DNA from: Pleurocapsa sp. PCC 7327
GTDB taxonomy: Bacteria > Cyanobacteriota > Cyanobacteriia > Cyanobacteriales > Microcystaceae
Assembly (NCBI RefSeq): GCF_000317025.1
Contig: NC_019689.1
Location: 3,674,024-3,738,023, forward strand
Reading direction: 5' to 3'
DNA length: 64,000 nt
The stretch's first letter is position 1. The number at the start of each line of letters is the position of its first letter. Made by a program: the position numbers and the translations under genes. Under the pieces are notes generated by a model, which was not told where the DNA came from, ran no database searches, and worked only from the letters and a program-made list of their open reading frames with translations. Below are positions 54,073 to 64,000 of the stretch, one piece after another.

Positions 54073-54190
54073 TTTAATAGTAATGAGCGAAGCTTTTCTA
54101 GTGCTGTGTCAAGTTGATGAGGATGGATAGTTGTTTCGAGTGAAAGATATTCCTTTTCACTTTCCCCCTTAATTGAAAATTGACAAACTA

Positions 54191-54772
54191 CTAGGGAGTT
54201 TCGAGAAACTTAATCGTAACGCGATCGCCTACCTTGAGACCCAATTCTTTCGCGCGTCCGCCTGCTAATTCGATAACGCGATCGATTTGTACCGAAGGAC
54301 CATAGGATTGGCAGGGTTCACTGGTACAGGGAGGAACGTTGGCGAAAATGGCTTTAATTTCGCCATTGCTCAAAAAAATCATATCCAGAGGAATAATCGT
54401 ATTTTTCATCCAAAAACGAGTGTATCGCGGCGCTTCAAAGGCAAACAACATGCCTCGGTTTTTGGGCAGCGAAGATCGATACATCAGTCCCATTTCCTGC
54501 TGTTCGGGAGTTCTTGCTACTTCTAATTCGAACGTCTCGCCTCCCATCTGAGCTATAGCGCCAATCGGCAATACTTGAGGGCGATTTTCAAAAGACGGCT
54601 GTTGGACGATTGACCGGAAATCGGCGCTAGAGGCGACTGGCGTTGGAGTCAAACTCCCTAACAGTAAAACTCCTAACAGGATTGTCAGACTGATACGAGT
54701 CTTATCCCATTTTGGATTTTGAATGCTAGATTGTCGATTGTGAAAAACTTTTCTGATAAAGGTTTCAGCCAT
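54191..54772 (-). CDS. DUF192 secreted protein
   Basis: This protein of about 193 residues contains the DUF192 domain (about 75-190): EQQEMGLMYRSSLPKNRGMLF, TRFWMKNTIIPLDMIFL and a final KVGDRVTI. The N-terminal hydrophobic segment (about 25-48) looks like a signal peptide or anchor. The first 20 residues are encoded by a TTTTGGATTTTGAATG-type dispersed repeat, so the real N terminus might be different. Function of the family is not established. Confidence 0.8.
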   Translation of the reverse strand: MAETFIRKVFHNRQSSIQNPKWDKTRISLTILLGVLLLGSLTPTPVASSADFRSIVQQPSFENRPQVLPIGAIAQMGGETFELEVARTPEQQEMGLMYRSSLPKNRGMLFAFEAPRYTRFWMKNTIIPLDMIFLSNGEIKAIFANVPPCTSEPCQSYGPSVQIDRVIELAGGRAKELGLKVGDRVTIKFLETP

Positions 54773-54856
54773 TCATCGGTTACAAAATTTTTTAGATTGG
54801 GAGCGAACATCGTTTTTTTTCTAGGAGGGGCGGGCAATGCCTACCTGCAAGTGCGA

Positions 54857-55249
54857 TTAGTAGTGTCGCCAATAGCGACTGCGATAGTAATAAATTTGTC
54901 GATCCCCGTAGCTGTCGAGATAGATGTATCGATAGTATCTAGAACGATAGGACTGGCGATCGCAATTGTACCCATCGTTTCCAGTCGAATAGATAACGAT
55001 CTTTTCTCGATAGGTAGGGCGTATGGGAGTGCCATGATAGACGACTCCCCCATGTAAGCGATTCCCTGGTTGATAGACGACCCCTCCAGGTTGAGGGTTC
55101 CCTCGGCGAATGGCAATGCCCCTACCTTCTACATAGGCTCCTCGATCGGCTCCTCCTATCTGGATCGCGATGTTTTGCGCTCTCGGTTCGCTCTGCAATC
55201 CGAACCACGCCAATCCCGCACAGATAATAGCGCCTATGGTTTTGTTCAT
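54857..55249 (-). CDS. Secreted Tyr/Arg-rich hypothetical protein
   Basis: The 130-residue product has an N-terminal signal peptide (about 1-24: MNKTIGAIICAGLAWFGLQS). The mature part is rich in Gly, Arg and Tyr (YRSRYYRYIYLDSYGDRQIYYY), typical of low-complexity surface or matrix proteins. No family was recognised. It stands alone. Confidence 0.6.
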   Translation of the reverse strand: MNKTIGAIICAGLAWFGLQSEPRAQNIAIQIGGADRGAYVEGRGIAIRRGNPQPGGVVYQPGNRLHGGVVYHGTPIRPTYREKIVIYSTGNDGYNCDRQSYRSRYYRYIYLDSYGDRQIYYYRSRYWRHY

Positions 55250-55386
55250 TGCCTTTAATTCCAGCTCTAAATTGATTCTATCCGTTTGAGCCTAATTTCC
55301 GAGCTTTTCTGCTTTTAATCAGTTTAAAATTTATTTAATTTTAACTTAAGAAAATATTAAAGCCAGGAGCGAGCGAGGATTGGACT

Positions 55387-56130
55387 TTGAGCATTTTGTG
55401 GCTGACTCTATCGAGTTTTGCTGGTTGGTTTCTGAGTAGTTTAACGGGAGGCGGTACTCCCTTACTGTTAGTCCCGGCGATCGCGTTTTTTCTCGGAGCA
55501 GCAGCAGTTGCGCCAGTCCTCACAATTAGCATGTTACTGGGGCATCCTCAGCGAATCGTTCTCTACTGGAGGGATATAGACTGGCGGCTGATGTGGTGGT
55601 ACTTACCGGGTGCGATCGTTGGGGCTATTTTAGGAGCTTTTGTCTATACGCAAATTCAGCTTGACTGGTTGCCGATCTTATTGGCAGTATTCCTGATTGT
55701 TGCCGCTATTAGTAGTAGTTTGGACAAAAAACTCGATTTTTTTGCCGTTCGTGCCTGGTATTTTCTCCCTGCTGGCTTGATTTTTGCGTTTTTGTCGGGA
55801 CTGATTGGCAGCACTGGACCGCTATTGAATCCTTTATATCTCAATTATGGACTGCTTAAAGAACAAACGATCGCCACGAAATCGGCGCATCTATTTGTCG
55901 TGCATTTAGTCAAAGTTCTCACCTATGCGATTTGCGGCGCCTTAACTCTAAAATATTTGAAGTTTGGTTGTTTGCTTGGAATTGCCTCTCTACCTGGCAA
56001 TTGGCTCGGTCAAATCGTTTTGAGAAAACTGACTCAACAACAGTTCCAACAGTTTGCCGTTGCCTTTATTGCCTTGAGCGGTATACTGCTCCTGGGAAAC
56101 GAGATCGTTGCTGCGATCGCGAAGTTTTAA
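55387..56130 (+). CDS. TauE/SafE-family membrane permease
   Basis: This 247-residue protein has about eight hydrophobic helices, the family's first loop (LTGGGTPLLLVPAIAFFLGAA), the internal repeat region and GLIGSTGPLLNPLY in the middle. TauE/SafE permeases move sulfonates, sulfite or other anions; the substrate is unknown. The start is a TTG at 55387 preceded by AGGAG at some distance; alternative starts are in-frame nearby. A GGGAACC-GTCC-GGTTCCC stem-loop follows the stop. Confidence 0.78.
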   Translation: MSILWLTLSSFAGWFLSSLTGGGTPLLLVPAIAFFLGAAAVAPVLTISMLLGHPQRIVLYWRDIDWRLMWWYLPGAIVGAILGAFVYTQIQLDWLPILLAVFLIVAAISSSLDKKLDFFAVRAWYFLPAGLIFAFLSGLIGSTGPLLNPLYLNYGLLKEQTIATKSAHLFVVHLVKVLTYAICGALTLKYLKFGCLLGIASLPGNWLGQIVLRKLTQQQFQQFAVAFIALSGILLLGNEIVAAIAKF

Positions 56131-56135
56131 CGCTA

Positions 56136-56153
56136 GGGAACCGTCCGGTTCCC
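56136..56153. terminator. Stem-loop after the TauE/SafE gene
   Basis: A 7-bp stem GGGAACC / GGTTCCC with a GTCC loop lies five bases after the stop codon, between that gene and psbI. It is followed by AAAATAG rather than a T run, so it would act as an intrinsic terminator only weakly. Confidence 0.4.
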
Positions 56154-56229
56154 AAAATAGGATAAAGTAAGTCAAGAGCAACCGAAGCGCTCGTCAAATC
56201 CGGCTTTCATATTATAAGGAGAACAAAAG

Positions 56230-56346
56230 ATGCTCACTCTCAAAATTGCTGTTTATATTGTTGTTGCCTTCTTTGTGGCGCTATTCGTTTTTGGATTTCT
56301 CTCAAGCGATCCAACTCGCAACCCAGGACGTAAGGATTTCGAGTAA
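56230..56346 (+). CDS. psbI: Photosystem II reaction centre protein I
   Basis: This 38-codon gene encodes [19 protein letters not shown] followed by [19 protein letters not shown], which is PsbI: one transmembrane helix plus the conserved [11 protein letters not shown] tail. The protein lies at the edge of the photosystem II reaction centre and supports assembly. AAGGAG precedes the ATG by eight bases. The length equals that of the family. It is easily missed because of its size. Confidence 0.93.
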   Translation: MLTLKIAVYIVVAFFVALFVFGFLSSDPTRNPGRKDFE

Positions 56347-56575
56347 CAAATCCGAGTATGGTAACGTAGGTTGAGGAGAACGATTGGGCGAGACAAAACT
56401 CGTCTCGCTCTTGTCGTTCGGTCAAGCTGAAGTTCGCTCGCAACTCGATCTAATATCATTTCTAAAAAAGAACGCTACAGATGCTCAAGGAAAAAGCTTT
56501 ACACCCAGATCTGCTGACTAATTGCGAACTGATAATTGCCAATTGCGAATTAGTATAAGCCTAATTGTTGCCGAA

Positions 56576-59056
56576 ATGCTGCCAGCTCTTCCACCCGATA
56601 ATCCTCCTGCTTTCATTCAATCGATAGCTCCCGAAAAAGTTAGCGACTCCCAACGCGATCGCAACGGGGATCGCAGCAATTCCGTCGATTCGACAGGAGA
56701 AGAATGGAAGGTCGAGCGAGGCAAAACGATTCCAATTTATTCCCAACGCGACTCGACTTCGGTACTCTTCCCTTCACTCCTTTCTCTCAAACCCAGTCAA
56801 TCGCTTTTGCAACCAACGCAAACCACCCCAGCGGTGGTTGAATTTTCTGATGTTCCCTCCCAAGAAGTCGCCTCACCTGCATCGATCGAGAAAAGCGCGG
56901 CATCTTTAGGAAAGTCTATCTCTGTCGGTTGTGGAACTTTCAATCGCGATCGCACCCTGTGGAATTCGACTTTTACCGAATCTTCCCAAGCTAGAGTAAT
57001 CAAAGGATTAGAGCAAATCAGCCTCTCAGATGAGGTGCAAATGGCAAAAGTTCTGGTGACGAGGCAGCGGGGGGGAGCAGTTCGAGAATTTCAACTGACG
57101 GCGCAAGAGCCTGCACCCGGATCGGCATCTCCGCCTCAAGACGGCAAAACTCCCGCCCAACCAGAGTCTACCAGCGTCGTCGAAGTCATTGCCGATCGCC
57201 AAGAATACGACTCGCAGCGAGAAATTATTACGGCAACCGGAAACGTAGAAATTCGATTTCCCAACGGCGTTTTGGTTGCCGATCGCGTGCAAGTTAATTT
57301 ACCCGATCGCCTAGCCGTGGCAGAGGGAGAAGTCGTTCTTACCAGAGGTCAACAGATCCTGCGAGGGCAGCGGTTTGAATACTATTTCGTACAAGATAGC
57401 GGGGTCATTCTCCAGGCTAACGGCGAAATTTATCAGCCGACCACGAGCAAAGATTTTTCTCCCACCTTACCGACAGATGTTGGCACTGAAGCCGTCGTCC
57501 CCAACCAACCCTTAAGCGATCGTCTTGCCCTCAATCAACCCCTCCAGCGCGTCACGACAGCAGAAGGCTATCGTTTTTCGATTGGCGGCGGCGCTGAGCG
57601 AGTAGGACAACAGGGAGGTGCAGCTACGGGCGCTGCTGGCGGCAGAATTAATCGAATTCGCTTTCAAGCCGATCGCGTTGATTTCGATGCCGAAAGATGG
57701 ACGGCAACTAACGTGCGCGTCACTAACGACCCTTTCTCGCCGCCAGAATTAGAATTGCGAGCGCAAAGCGCGACCTACAGAAATATCGCTCCCCTAATCG
57801 ATGAAGTGGCATTTACCGACTCTCGTGTCGTTTTCGACCAATCTTTGTCAGTTCCAACCTTTCAAGATCGCTTGATTATCGATCGCCGTCCCCGCCAACC
57901 CGGTCTTTTCTCGATTAGCTACGATGGCAGGGACAGAGGCGGGCTTTTTATCGAGCGGGGTTTTAAAATCATCGATTCTCAAGACGTTAGTTTTGAGATC
58001 AGACCTCAGTATTTGCTACAAAGAGCTTTCTTTCCCGATACCTTTGACACCGACGAAGACGTAAGCCCCCTAAGTCCGTCGGCTCTTGGATTAGTCAGCG
58101 ATCTCGAAATCGGTTTGGGGCCGAGAACCAGTCTGAAAGCGGTTGGCTCTTTCTCCAGTCTCGATTTTGATAACATAGACGACAACCTGCGCGCTCGAAT
58201 AGAACTCCGGCAAAAGATAGGCGATCTTAACAATCCCTACGACTTGCGCTTCGGCTACAACTATCGCGAGCGGATTTTTAACGGCTCTCTCGGTTTTCGG
58301 ACGGTAAACAATAGTATTGGTGCTACTCTCGTATCTCCGACTATTCCTCTCGGAGATACGGGGATTAACTTAAGTTACCAGGCATCAATTCAACACATCG
58401 AGGCTAGCACCGATCGCCCGGAACTCCTCGAACCCGATCGCGAAGATAACCTCGTCGATTTAACGCGATATCAGGGTGCAGCCTCTCTCAGTCGGGGCTT
58501 TATGCTCTGGCAAGGAGAAGCACTGCCGCCTACTCCAGAAGCAGGACTGCGTTATACTCCCACGCCCGTGCAGCCATATCTACAACTCACGGTTGGAGCA
58601 ACTGGAGTTGCCAGTTATTACAGTAACGGCGATTCCCAACCGTCGCTAACGGGTAGTATCGGACTTTTAGGACAATTAGGTCATTTTTCTCGTCCTTTTC
58701 TAGACTACACCGGCTTTAACATTACCTACAATCAAGGGATTCGCGGGGATGCGTCTCCGTTTCTGTTCGATCGCTTTGCCGATACGCAAACGTTGTCTTG
58801 GGGAATCACCCAACAAGTCTATGGTCCTTTGCGCGTGGGGATTCAAAGTTCGTTGAGTTTAAGCGAGAGCGAGGAAATTAGCACTGACTACTTTATCGAG
58901 TACAGTCGCCGTACCTACAATATCCTTTTGCGCTACAATCCAGTCTTGGAAATTGGTTCGATTAGCCTGCGTATCAACGATTTTAACTGGAGTGGCAATC
59001 CGGGTCCGTTGAACGGAACCGACATTCGTCCGGTAATTAGAGGCGTAACTCGGTGA
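56576..59056 (+). CDS. DUF3769 LptD/OstA-like outer-membrane protein
   Basis: This protein of about 826 residues starts with a variable Ser/Pro-rich region, followed by an OstA/LptA-like beta segment (about 200-300: ADRQEYDSQREIITATGNVEI, VNLPDRLAVAEGEVVLTRG). A long C-terminal beta-barrel-type region follows, with alternating strands. DUF3769 proteins are cyanobacterial and resemble the LPS-transport protein LptD. I prefer the ATG at 56576; the region upstream is an ATTGCGAATT repeat. No LPS genes are adjacent. Confidence 0.8.
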   Translation: MLPALPPDNPPAFIQSIAPEKVSDSQRDRNGDRSNSVDSTGEEWKVERGKTIPIYSQRDSTSVLFPSLLSLKPSQSLLQPTQTTPAVVEFSDVPSQEVASPASIEKSAASLGKSISVGCGTFNRDRTLWNSTFTESSQARVIKGLEQISLSDEVQMAKVLVTRQRGGAVREFQLTAQEPAPGSASPPQDGKTPAQPESTSVVEVIADRQEYDSQREIITATGNVEIRFPNGVLVADRVQVNLPDRLAVAEGEVVLTRGQQILRGQRFEYYFVQDSGVILQANGEIYQPTTSKDFSPTLPTDVGTEAVVPNQPLSDRLALNQPLQRVTTAEGYRFSIGGGAERVGQQGGAATGAAGGRINRIRFQADRVDFDAERWTATNVRVTNDPFSPPELELRAQSATYRNIAPLIDEVAFTDSRVVFDQSLSVPTFQDRLIIDRRPRQPGLFSISYDGRDRGGLFIERGFKIIDSQDVSFEIRPQYLLQRAFFPDTFDTDEDVSPLSPSALGLVSDLEIGLGPRTSLKAVGSFSSLDFDNIDDNLRARIELRQKIGDLNNPYDLRFGYNYRERIFNGSLGFRTVNNSIGATLVSPTIPLGDTGINLSYQASIQHIEASTDRPELLEPDREDNLVDLTRYQGAASLSRGFMLWQGEALPPTPEAGLRYTPTPVQPYLQLTVGATGVASYYSNGDSQPSLTGSIGLLGQLGHFSRPFLDYTGFNITYNQGIRGDASPFLFDRFADTQTLSWGITQQVYGPLRVGIQSSLSLSESEEISTDYFIEYSRRTYNILLRYNPVLEIGSISLRINDFNWSGNPGPLNGTDIRPVIRGVTR

Positions 59057-59829
59057 GAATTTAGCAATTCTTATCATTTAGCTGGTTTTTTCTGGCGATC
59101 GCACCGATAATACCAATTTTCATTAGTCGCGATCGACATTCTTCACCCCTCTCCCAAATAGGGAGAGGGGTTGGGGTGAGGGTAATCAACTATCTCTGTC
59201 ATTACTTTTGAAAAATGGTATAAAAAGTTGAGTCGTCATAGAATTAGCTCTTAGAGATTAAAACAGTTAGAAAATTTTTGTTCTGAGATCGGATGTGTTT
59301 GCCTTGATTTGAATCTACCCGTTACTTGATCTTTTATGAAGCAATAGTTTATACTGTTTGATCGTGACCAAATAGCTGCTTTACATTTAGCCACAACTAA
59401 GTCTAGTACTGAAAGTGGAAGATGGGGTCTTGGAAGCCAAGACGTTAACATAAAGTCGCACAACAACCAAGCTAAATATTTATTATATTTAGAGGTTACT
59501 TACTATATCCTCCGATTCTAGGTCACGCTGGCATCCACTATAACAGCCGAACGCGCTTGGATGTTGTCGGAAACCGCTTGGAGATACTGGGAGAAAAGCC
59601 TCCTAAGTCTCGAAGAAAGGTTAAGACCCCTAAAATTTAGCCAGATTTTCGTTGGAGATGTTTCCCAGACTCATCTGGTTAAAAAATGGAGTCAAGTTAT
59701 ATTCGGTCGCTCAGAAAAAAGGTAAATTCTTGCCCTGCTAAGCAGACAAGCGGGACAAACCCATTTCTCAGCGTGCGATCGTACTGTCTATTCTAAAAAA
59801 CTGTCGTCTAGCAAGTAGGGGGAAAATCC
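59057..59829. other. Long leader region of the S10-type ribosomal operon
   Basis: About 770 bases without a gene. A 10-bp perfect stem CCCCTCTCCC / GGGAGAGGGG (59146-59170) is a common dispersed cyanobacterial repeat. The segment from about 59510 to 59770 is less AT-rich and may be the transcribed leader of rplC; no conserved leader structure was identified by eye. Confidence 0.5.
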
Positions 59830-60468
59830 GTGGCTCTCGGTATCCTCGGTACCAAACTCGGTATGACCCAAATTTTTGACCAAGAAACTGGAATCGCCAT
59901 TCCAGTGACAGTAGTTCAAGCGGGTCCTTGTCCGATAACGCAAATCAAAACACCCGAAACTGATGGCTACAATTCTATTCAAGTTGGCTATCAGGAAGTT
60001 AAAGAAAAAGCGCTCAGCAAACCTGAAATTGGTCATTTGAGCAAATCGGGTGCGTCGCCTTTGCGTCACTTAAAAGAATATCGCCTCGATGAACCCTCTC
60101 AATACCAATTAGGGAGTGCTATCAAAGTAGATATCTTCAGCGTTGGCGATTTGGTCGATGTCGCCGGCAAAACCATCGGTCGCGGTTTCGCGGGCTATCA
60201 AAAACGCCATAACTTCAAGCGGGGATCGATGACTCACGGTTCTAAGAACCACCGCCTTCCAGGTTCGACAGGCGCAGGAACTACCCCCGGTCGCGTTTTC
60301 CCAGGAAAAAGAATGGCTGGACGTTATGGCAACACTCAAGTAACTATTCGCCGACTCCAAGTCGTGCGCGTCGATGCAGAGCGTAACTTGCTTTTGATCA
60401 AAGGAGCAGTTCCTGGCAAGCCAGGTTCTCTGTTGAGTATTACGCCTGCTAAGAAAGTTGGTAAATAG
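59830..60468 (+). CDS. rplC: 50S ribosomal protein L3
   Basis: The 212-residue protein starts with the conserved [12 protein letters not shown] and contains [18 protein letters not shown] and the modified-region [16 protein letters not shown]. It binds 23S rRNA early in 50S assembly. It is the first gene of the operon in this window. The start is a GTG at 59830 (MALGILGTK). Confidence 0.97.
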   Translation: MALGILGTKLGMTQIFDQETGIAIPVTVVQAGPCPITQIKTPETDGYNSIQVGYQEVKEKALSKPEIGHLSKSGASPLRHLKEYRLDEPSQYQLGSAIKVDIFSVGDLVDVAGKTIGRGFAGYQKRHNFKRGSMTHGSKNHRLPGSTGAGTTPGRVFPGKRMAGRYGNTQVTIRRLQVVRVDAERNLLLIKGAVPGKPGSLLSITPAKKVGK

Positions 60469-60550
60469 TCATCGGTCATTGGTCATTAGTCACTAGGAAA
60501 AAGCCAATGACAAATGACAAATGACAAAGCGCAGACAAAGGATAAATAAA

Positions 60551-61183
60551 ATGGTTGAATGCGTCGTTAAAAACTGGCAAGGGGAAGAGGTCGGAAAAGC
60601 ACCTCTGGAAATGCGAGTAGCAAAAGAAGAAAATGCCCCTTATATCGTTCATCGTGCCTTGGTGCGACATCTAGCCAACGCTCGTCAGGGAACTGCTTCT
60701 ACCAAAACTAGAGCAGAAGTCAGAGGCGGCGGACGCAAACCTTGGCGACAAAAAGGAACGGGTCGCGCCCGCGCTGGTTCTATTCGTTCTCCTCTGTGGC
60801 GAGGTGGCGGTGTCATCTTTGGACCAAAACCCAGAGACTACAGCCTGAAGATGAACCGCAAAGAGCGCAGATTGGCTTTGAGAACGGCATTCTTAAGTCG
60901 TGTAGAAGATACCATTGTCGTCGAAAACTTTGCCGACCAATTGCAACAGCCCAAAACGAAAGAGCTAGCTTCGGCTCTGACTCGTTGGGGAGTAGCTAGC
61001 GAAAACAAAGTGTTGCTGATTATGTCGGAAGTACCAGAAAACGTCTATCTCTCGGCACGGAACATGAGCAACGTGAAGTTAATTAAAGCTGATAGCTTGA
61101 ATATCTATGATGTGTTGTCAGCCGACACGATCGTAACGACCTCCGATGCCCTTGCCAAAATCCAGGAGGTATACAGTGACTGA
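60551..61183 (+). CDS. rplD: 50S ribosomal protein L4
   Basis: This 210-residue protein contains the L4 extended loop [24 protein letters not shown] (shown in part) and [21 protein letters not shown] chose the ATG at 60551 ([10 protein letters not shown]) because the upstream in-frame codons lie in a short tandem repeat. L4 lines the peptide exit tunnel. The gene overlaps the next by eight bases. Confidence 0.97.
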   Translation: MVECVVKNWQGEEVGKAPLEMRVAKEENAPYIVHRALVRHLANARQGTASTKTRAEVRGGGRKPWRQKGTGRARAGSIRSPLWRGGGVIFGPKPRDYSLKMNRKERRLALRTAFLSRVEDTIVVENFADQLQQPKTKELASALTRWGVASENKVLLIMSEVPENVYLSARNMSNVKLIKADSLNIYDVLSADTIVTTSDALAKIQEVYSD

Positions 61184-61478
61184 ATTCAATCCCAGAGATC
61201 TTGCCGACTTAGTGCTCAGACCTATTGTCACTGAAAAGGCTACTATGCTCATGGAGCAAAACAAATATGTGTTTGACGTGGCGGTCAAGGCGACCAAGCC
61301 GGAAATCAAAGCAGCGATCGAAAATTTATTCGATGTCAAAGTCGTCAAAGTCAATACGATTCGCCCGCCCCGCAAAAAGCGCAGAGTAGGCAGATTTATC
61401 GGATATAAACCTCAATATAAGCGAGCGGTTGTGACTCTAGGCGAAGGAGACTCCATCACCTTATTCCCCGAAGTCTAA
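61176..61478 (+). CDS. rplW: 50S ribosomal protein L23
   Basis: The 100-residue protein starts [22 protein letters not shown] and has [21 protein letters not shown] typical of L23. It stands at the tunnel exit and is the docking site for trigger factor and SRP. I chose the GTG at 61176 because GGAGG lies seven bases upstream; it overlaps the L4 stop by eight bases. Confidence 0.96.
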   Translation: MTEFNPRDLADLVLRPIVTEKATMLMEQNKYVFDVAVKATKPEIKAAIENLFDVKVVKVNTIRPPRKKRRVGRFIGYKPQYKRAVVTLGEGDSITLFPEV

Positions 61479-61583
61479 CATCAGCGACCCTCCGCGAAGG
61501 CACTGGCTCACCAATTAACAGCGATTGATGACCAGCGACCAAATAACCAAGCACTGATAACTGATTAACTGATAACTGAAATT

Positions 61584-62417
61584 ATGGGCATTCGTTTTTA
61601 TCGACCATTAACTCCGGGCACCAGGCAGGCAACTGTTTCGGATTTCTCGGAGATTACTAAAACTGAGCCGGAAAAATCTCTAGTTACCTACAAACACAGT
61701 GCCAAAGGGCGCAACAATCGCGGTGTCATTACCAGTCGCCATAGAGGCGGCGGGCACAAGCGCCTTTATCGCATCGTTGACTTTCGTCGCGACAAACGCA
61801 GCGTACCTGCGAAAGTAGCGGCAATAGAATACGATCCCAATCGCAATGCCCGCATTGCGCTTCTATTTTATCAAGACGGAGAAAAGCGTTACATCCTCGC
61901 GCCAGGGGGATTGACAGTCGGAATGACCGTCATCGCAGGCGAAAATGCTCCTTTTGAAGTTGGTAACGCTCTACCGCTAGGACGCATCCCTTTGGGAACG
62001 GAAGTTCATAATATTGAACTCGTTCCCGGTAAGGGGGGTCAAATGGTTCGCGCGGCCGGAGGTTCTGCCCAGGTTGTCGCCAAAGAAGGCGATTACGTAA
62101 CGCTCAGATTGCCTTCCAAAGAAGTCCGCATGGTGAGGAAGGAGTGTTATGCCACCATCGGCAAGGTAGGGAATGCGGATGCGAGAAACTTGCAGCTAGG
62201 AAAGGCGGGTCGATCGCGCCACAGAGGGCGCAGACCCCACGTTAGAGGAAGCGTCATGAATCCCGTCGATCACCCACATGGTGGTGGAGAGGGTCGCGCT
62301 CCCATCGGAAGAAGCGGACCCGTTACACCTTGGGGCAAGCCAGCTTTAGGGGTGAAAACCCGCAATCGAAAGAAACAAAGCAGTTCGCTGATCGTTCGCC
62401 GTCGCAATCAAGGCTAG
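61584..62417 (+). CDS. rplB: 50S ribosomal protein L2
   Basis: The 277-residue protein begins [20 protein letters not shown] and contains the active-region motif [18 protein letters not shown] near the C terminus. L2 is needed for subunit joining and peptidyl transfer. The spacer before it holds short repeats (CTGATAACTGATTAACTGATAACTG). Confidence 0.97.
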   Translation: MGIRFYRPLTPGTRQATVSDFSEITKTEPEKSLVTYKHSAKGRNNRGVITSRHRGGGHKRLYRIVDFRRDKRSVPAKVAAIEYDPNRNARIALLFYQDGEKRYILAPGGLTVGMTVIAGENAPFEVGNALPLGRIPLGTEVHNIELVPGKGGQMVRAAGGSAQVVAKEGDYVTLRLPSKEVRMVRKECYATIGKVGNADARNLQLGKAGRSRHRGRRPHVRGSVMNPVDHPHGGGEGRAPIGRSGPVTPWGKPALGVKTRNRKKQSSSLIVRRRNQG

Positions 62418-62451
62418 ACATAATCCAAAACCTACAATCCAAAATCGAACT

Positions 62452-62733
62452 ATGGCTCGTTCTCTCAAAAAAGGTCCTTTTGTTGCCGACAGTCTCCTAT
62501 CCAAAATAGAAAAGCTCAACGATAGAAATGAGAAGCAGGTGATTAAAACCTGGTCGAGAGCTTCTACTATCATGCCCGAAATGGTTGGCCATACTATTGC
62601 CGTTCACAATGGCAAACAACATGTTCCCATCTATATCACCGAGCAAATGGTAGGACATAAACTCGGCGAATTTGCTCCGACGCGAACCTTTAGAGGTCAC
62701 GCTAAGAGCGATAAAAAAGCTGGTCGAAGATAA
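62452..62733 (+). CDS. rpsS: 30S ribosomal protein S19
   Basis: The 93-residue protein has the S19 signature [27 protein letters not shown] (shown in part). It forms a complex with S13 at the head of the 30S subunit. It follows rplB by 34 bases. Confidence 0.97.
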   Translation: MARSLKKGPFVADSLLSKIEKLNDRNEKQVIKTWSRASTIMPEMVGHTIAVHNGKQHVPIYITEQMVGHKLGEFAPTRTFRGHAKSDKKAGRR

Positions 62734-62772
62734 ATGATAACTGATTACTGATAACTTAACTAATTACTAAAA

Positions 62773-63129
62773 ATGGCAGTAGATACAACAAACGAAGTAA
62801 GAGCGATCGCTCGCTTTGTGCGAATGTCTCCTTATAAAGTCCGACGAGTTCTCGATCAAATTCGCGGTCGCAGTTATAGGGAAGCACTGATCGTCTTGGA
62901 ATTTATGCCATATAAAGCTTGCGAACCCGTGCTCAAAGCGCTGCGATCGGCGGTTGCCAACGCCGAACACAACAATGGACTCGATCCGGCTAGCTTAGTC
63001 GTGAGCAAAGCTTATGCGGATGGCGGTCCGAGTTTAAGGCGCTATCGACCCAGAGCACAAGGGCGAGCCTATCAAATTCGCAAACCTACTTGTCACATTA
63101 CCGTCGCCGTTGCCCCAAACAGCGACTAA
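62773..63129 (+). CDS. rplV: 50S ribosomal protein L22
   Basis: The 118-residue protein starts with [21 protein letters not shown] and ends with [22 protein letters not shown], typical of L22, whose loop reaches the exit tunnel. Position between rpsS and rpsC is canonical. Confidence 0.97.
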   Translation: MAVDTTNEVRAIARFVRMSPYKVRRVLDQIRGRSYREALIVLEFMPYKACEPVLKALRSAVANAEHNNGLDPASLVVSKAYADGGPSLRRYRPRAQGRAYQIRKPTCHITVAVAPNSD

Positions 63130-63182
63130 TCTAAAGGCGCGACAGGTCGCGTTTCTATCCCCGATCGCTAATAACTGAAACA

Positions 63183-63905
63183 ATGGGACAAAAGATACAT
63201 CCAATTGGTTTTCGCCTCGGCATAACCAAAGAGCATAAGTCTCGCTGGTATGCCGATACCAAACGCTATCCAGAACTTCTCCAAGAAGATCGTCGAATTC
63301 GGCAATATGTCGATAAAAATCTCAGTAACGCCGGAATAGCCGATATTCGCATCGAGCGCAAAGCCGATCAAATCGACCTGGCAATTCACACCGCTAGACC
63401 CGGCGTTGTGGTCGGTCGAGGCGGAACGGGAATTGAAGCCTTGCGCGTCGGTCTGCAAGAAGAATTAGGCGGCACTCGACAAATCCGCATCAATGTCATT
63501 GAAGTCCCTAGAGTCGATGCGGACGCTACCCTGATCGCCGAATACATTGCCCAACAATTAGAGCGAAGAGTCTCCTTCCGCCGCGTCGTGCGCCAAGCCA
63601 TTCAACGAGCGCAGCGGGCAGAGGTTAAAGGCATTAAAGTTCAGGTGAGCGGTCGTCTCAACGGAGCAGAAATTGCTCGTACCGAATGGATTCGGGAAGG
63701 TAGAGTGCCTTTGCACACCCTTCGGGCTGACATTGATTATTCCTATCGCACCGCTCAAACCATTTATGGCATTCTCGGCATAAAAGTGTGGGTTTTTAAA
63801 GGAGAAATCATCCCCGGACAGGAAGAACCCGCGACTCCCCCTCCTGCCCAAGCACCTCGTCGGCAACGTCGCCGCCAGCAATTTGAAGATCGATCGAACG
63901 AATAG
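63183..63905 (+). CDS. rpsC: 30S ribosomal protein S3
   Basis: The 240-residue protein begins [32 protein letters not shown] domain contains [15 protein letters not shown], and the C-terminal domain contains [27 protein letters not shown] (both shown in part). It binds mRNA at the 30S entry. The C-terminal tail is Pro/Arg-rich and variable. Confidence 0.97.
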   Translation: MGQKIHPIGFRLGITKEHKSRWYADTKRYPELLQEDRRIRQYVDKNLSNAGIADIRIERKADQIDLAIHTARPGVVVGRGGTGIEALRVGLQEELGGTRQIRINVIEVPRVDADATLIAEYIAQQLERRVSFRRVVRQAIQRAQRAEVKGIKVQVSGRLNGAEIARTEWIREGRVPLHTLRADIDYSYRTAQTIYGILGIKVWVFKGEIIPGQEEPATPPPAQAPRRQRRRQQFEDRSNE

Positions 63906-63957
63906 TCATCGGTCATTAAAAAACAAATGACAAAGAACAAGTAACAAAAGACAAACC

Positions 63958-64000
63958 ATGCTTAGTCCCAGAAGAACAAAATTCCGCAAGCAACAGCGCG
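63958..64000 (+). CDS. rplP: 50S ribosomal protein L16, 5' end only
   Basis: The window ends 14 codons into a gene beginning MLSPRRTKFRKQQR, which is the conserved start of L16 and the expected next gene. The rest lies outside the window. Confidence 0.9.
   Translation, partial: MLSPRRTKFRKQQR

Overview
The window is a chromosomal segment of a cyanobacterium. It carries photosystem II genes (psbV, psbI, psb29/thf1), a CruA-type lycopene cyclase, a cyanoexosortase pair and a cyanobacterial DUF3769 outer-membrane protein, and the palindrome GCGATCGC (HIP1) recurs throughout. Interspersed short repeats and the small-protein content suggest a unicellular or baeocyte-forming lineage related to Pleurocapsa/Hydrococcus. 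That placement is inference and was not tested.

Layout. 0-31 kb is mostly housekeeping and conserved cyanobacterial genes, usually singletons or pairs: a TPR protein cut by the left edge, an AT-rich HNH pair, an SLH lipoprotein, a radical SAM protein, cruA, a divergent cytochrome b, a decayed IS605-type tnpB, a DHH phosphoesterase, HtrA, an EI24 protein beside a probable 2H phosphoesterase, a BlaI/M56 pair, hisIE, psbV, an oligopeptide-type permease, a DegT aminotransferase followed by the cyanoexosortase pair, a DnaJ protein, mntP, psb29 and glmS.

31-53.4 kb is an accessory block, almost all on the minus strand. It encodes a peptide-export system of the NHLP/NHLM type: HlyD-like adaptor, C39 peptidase-ABC transporter, and a second ABC transporter. 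With it are a duplicated cyclic-nucleotide-binding protein, a Mo-nitrogenase C-terminus-like protein and six short precursors with an acidic leader ending in Gly-Gly. It also holds a periplasmic binding protein, a ParA-like ATPase, a DUF3365-HAMP protein with a CxxCH motif and two large paralogous hybrid histidine kinases. No recognisable maturase (LanM, YcaO, radical SAM or graspetide ligase) lies in the block. Four precursor promoters and one promoter before an orphan 72-residue ORF carry the same paired TGACA-N2-TGTCA-like boxes 23-24 bp apart, at a fixed distance from a -10-like element. The tandem precursors are separated by a repeated hairpin family. This coordinated secreted-peptide regulon is the most interesting content of the window.

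53.4-59 kb returns to ordinary genes: a DUF192 protein, a secreted Tyr/Arg-rich protein, a TauE/SafE permease, psbI (38 codons) and the DUF3769 protein. From 59.8 kb to the right edge runs the S10-type ribosomal operon in canonical order (rplC, rplD, rplW, rplB, rpsS, rplV, rpsC, start of rplP), with short tandem repeats in several gene gaps. No tRNA, rRNA or CRISPR array was recognised by eye.
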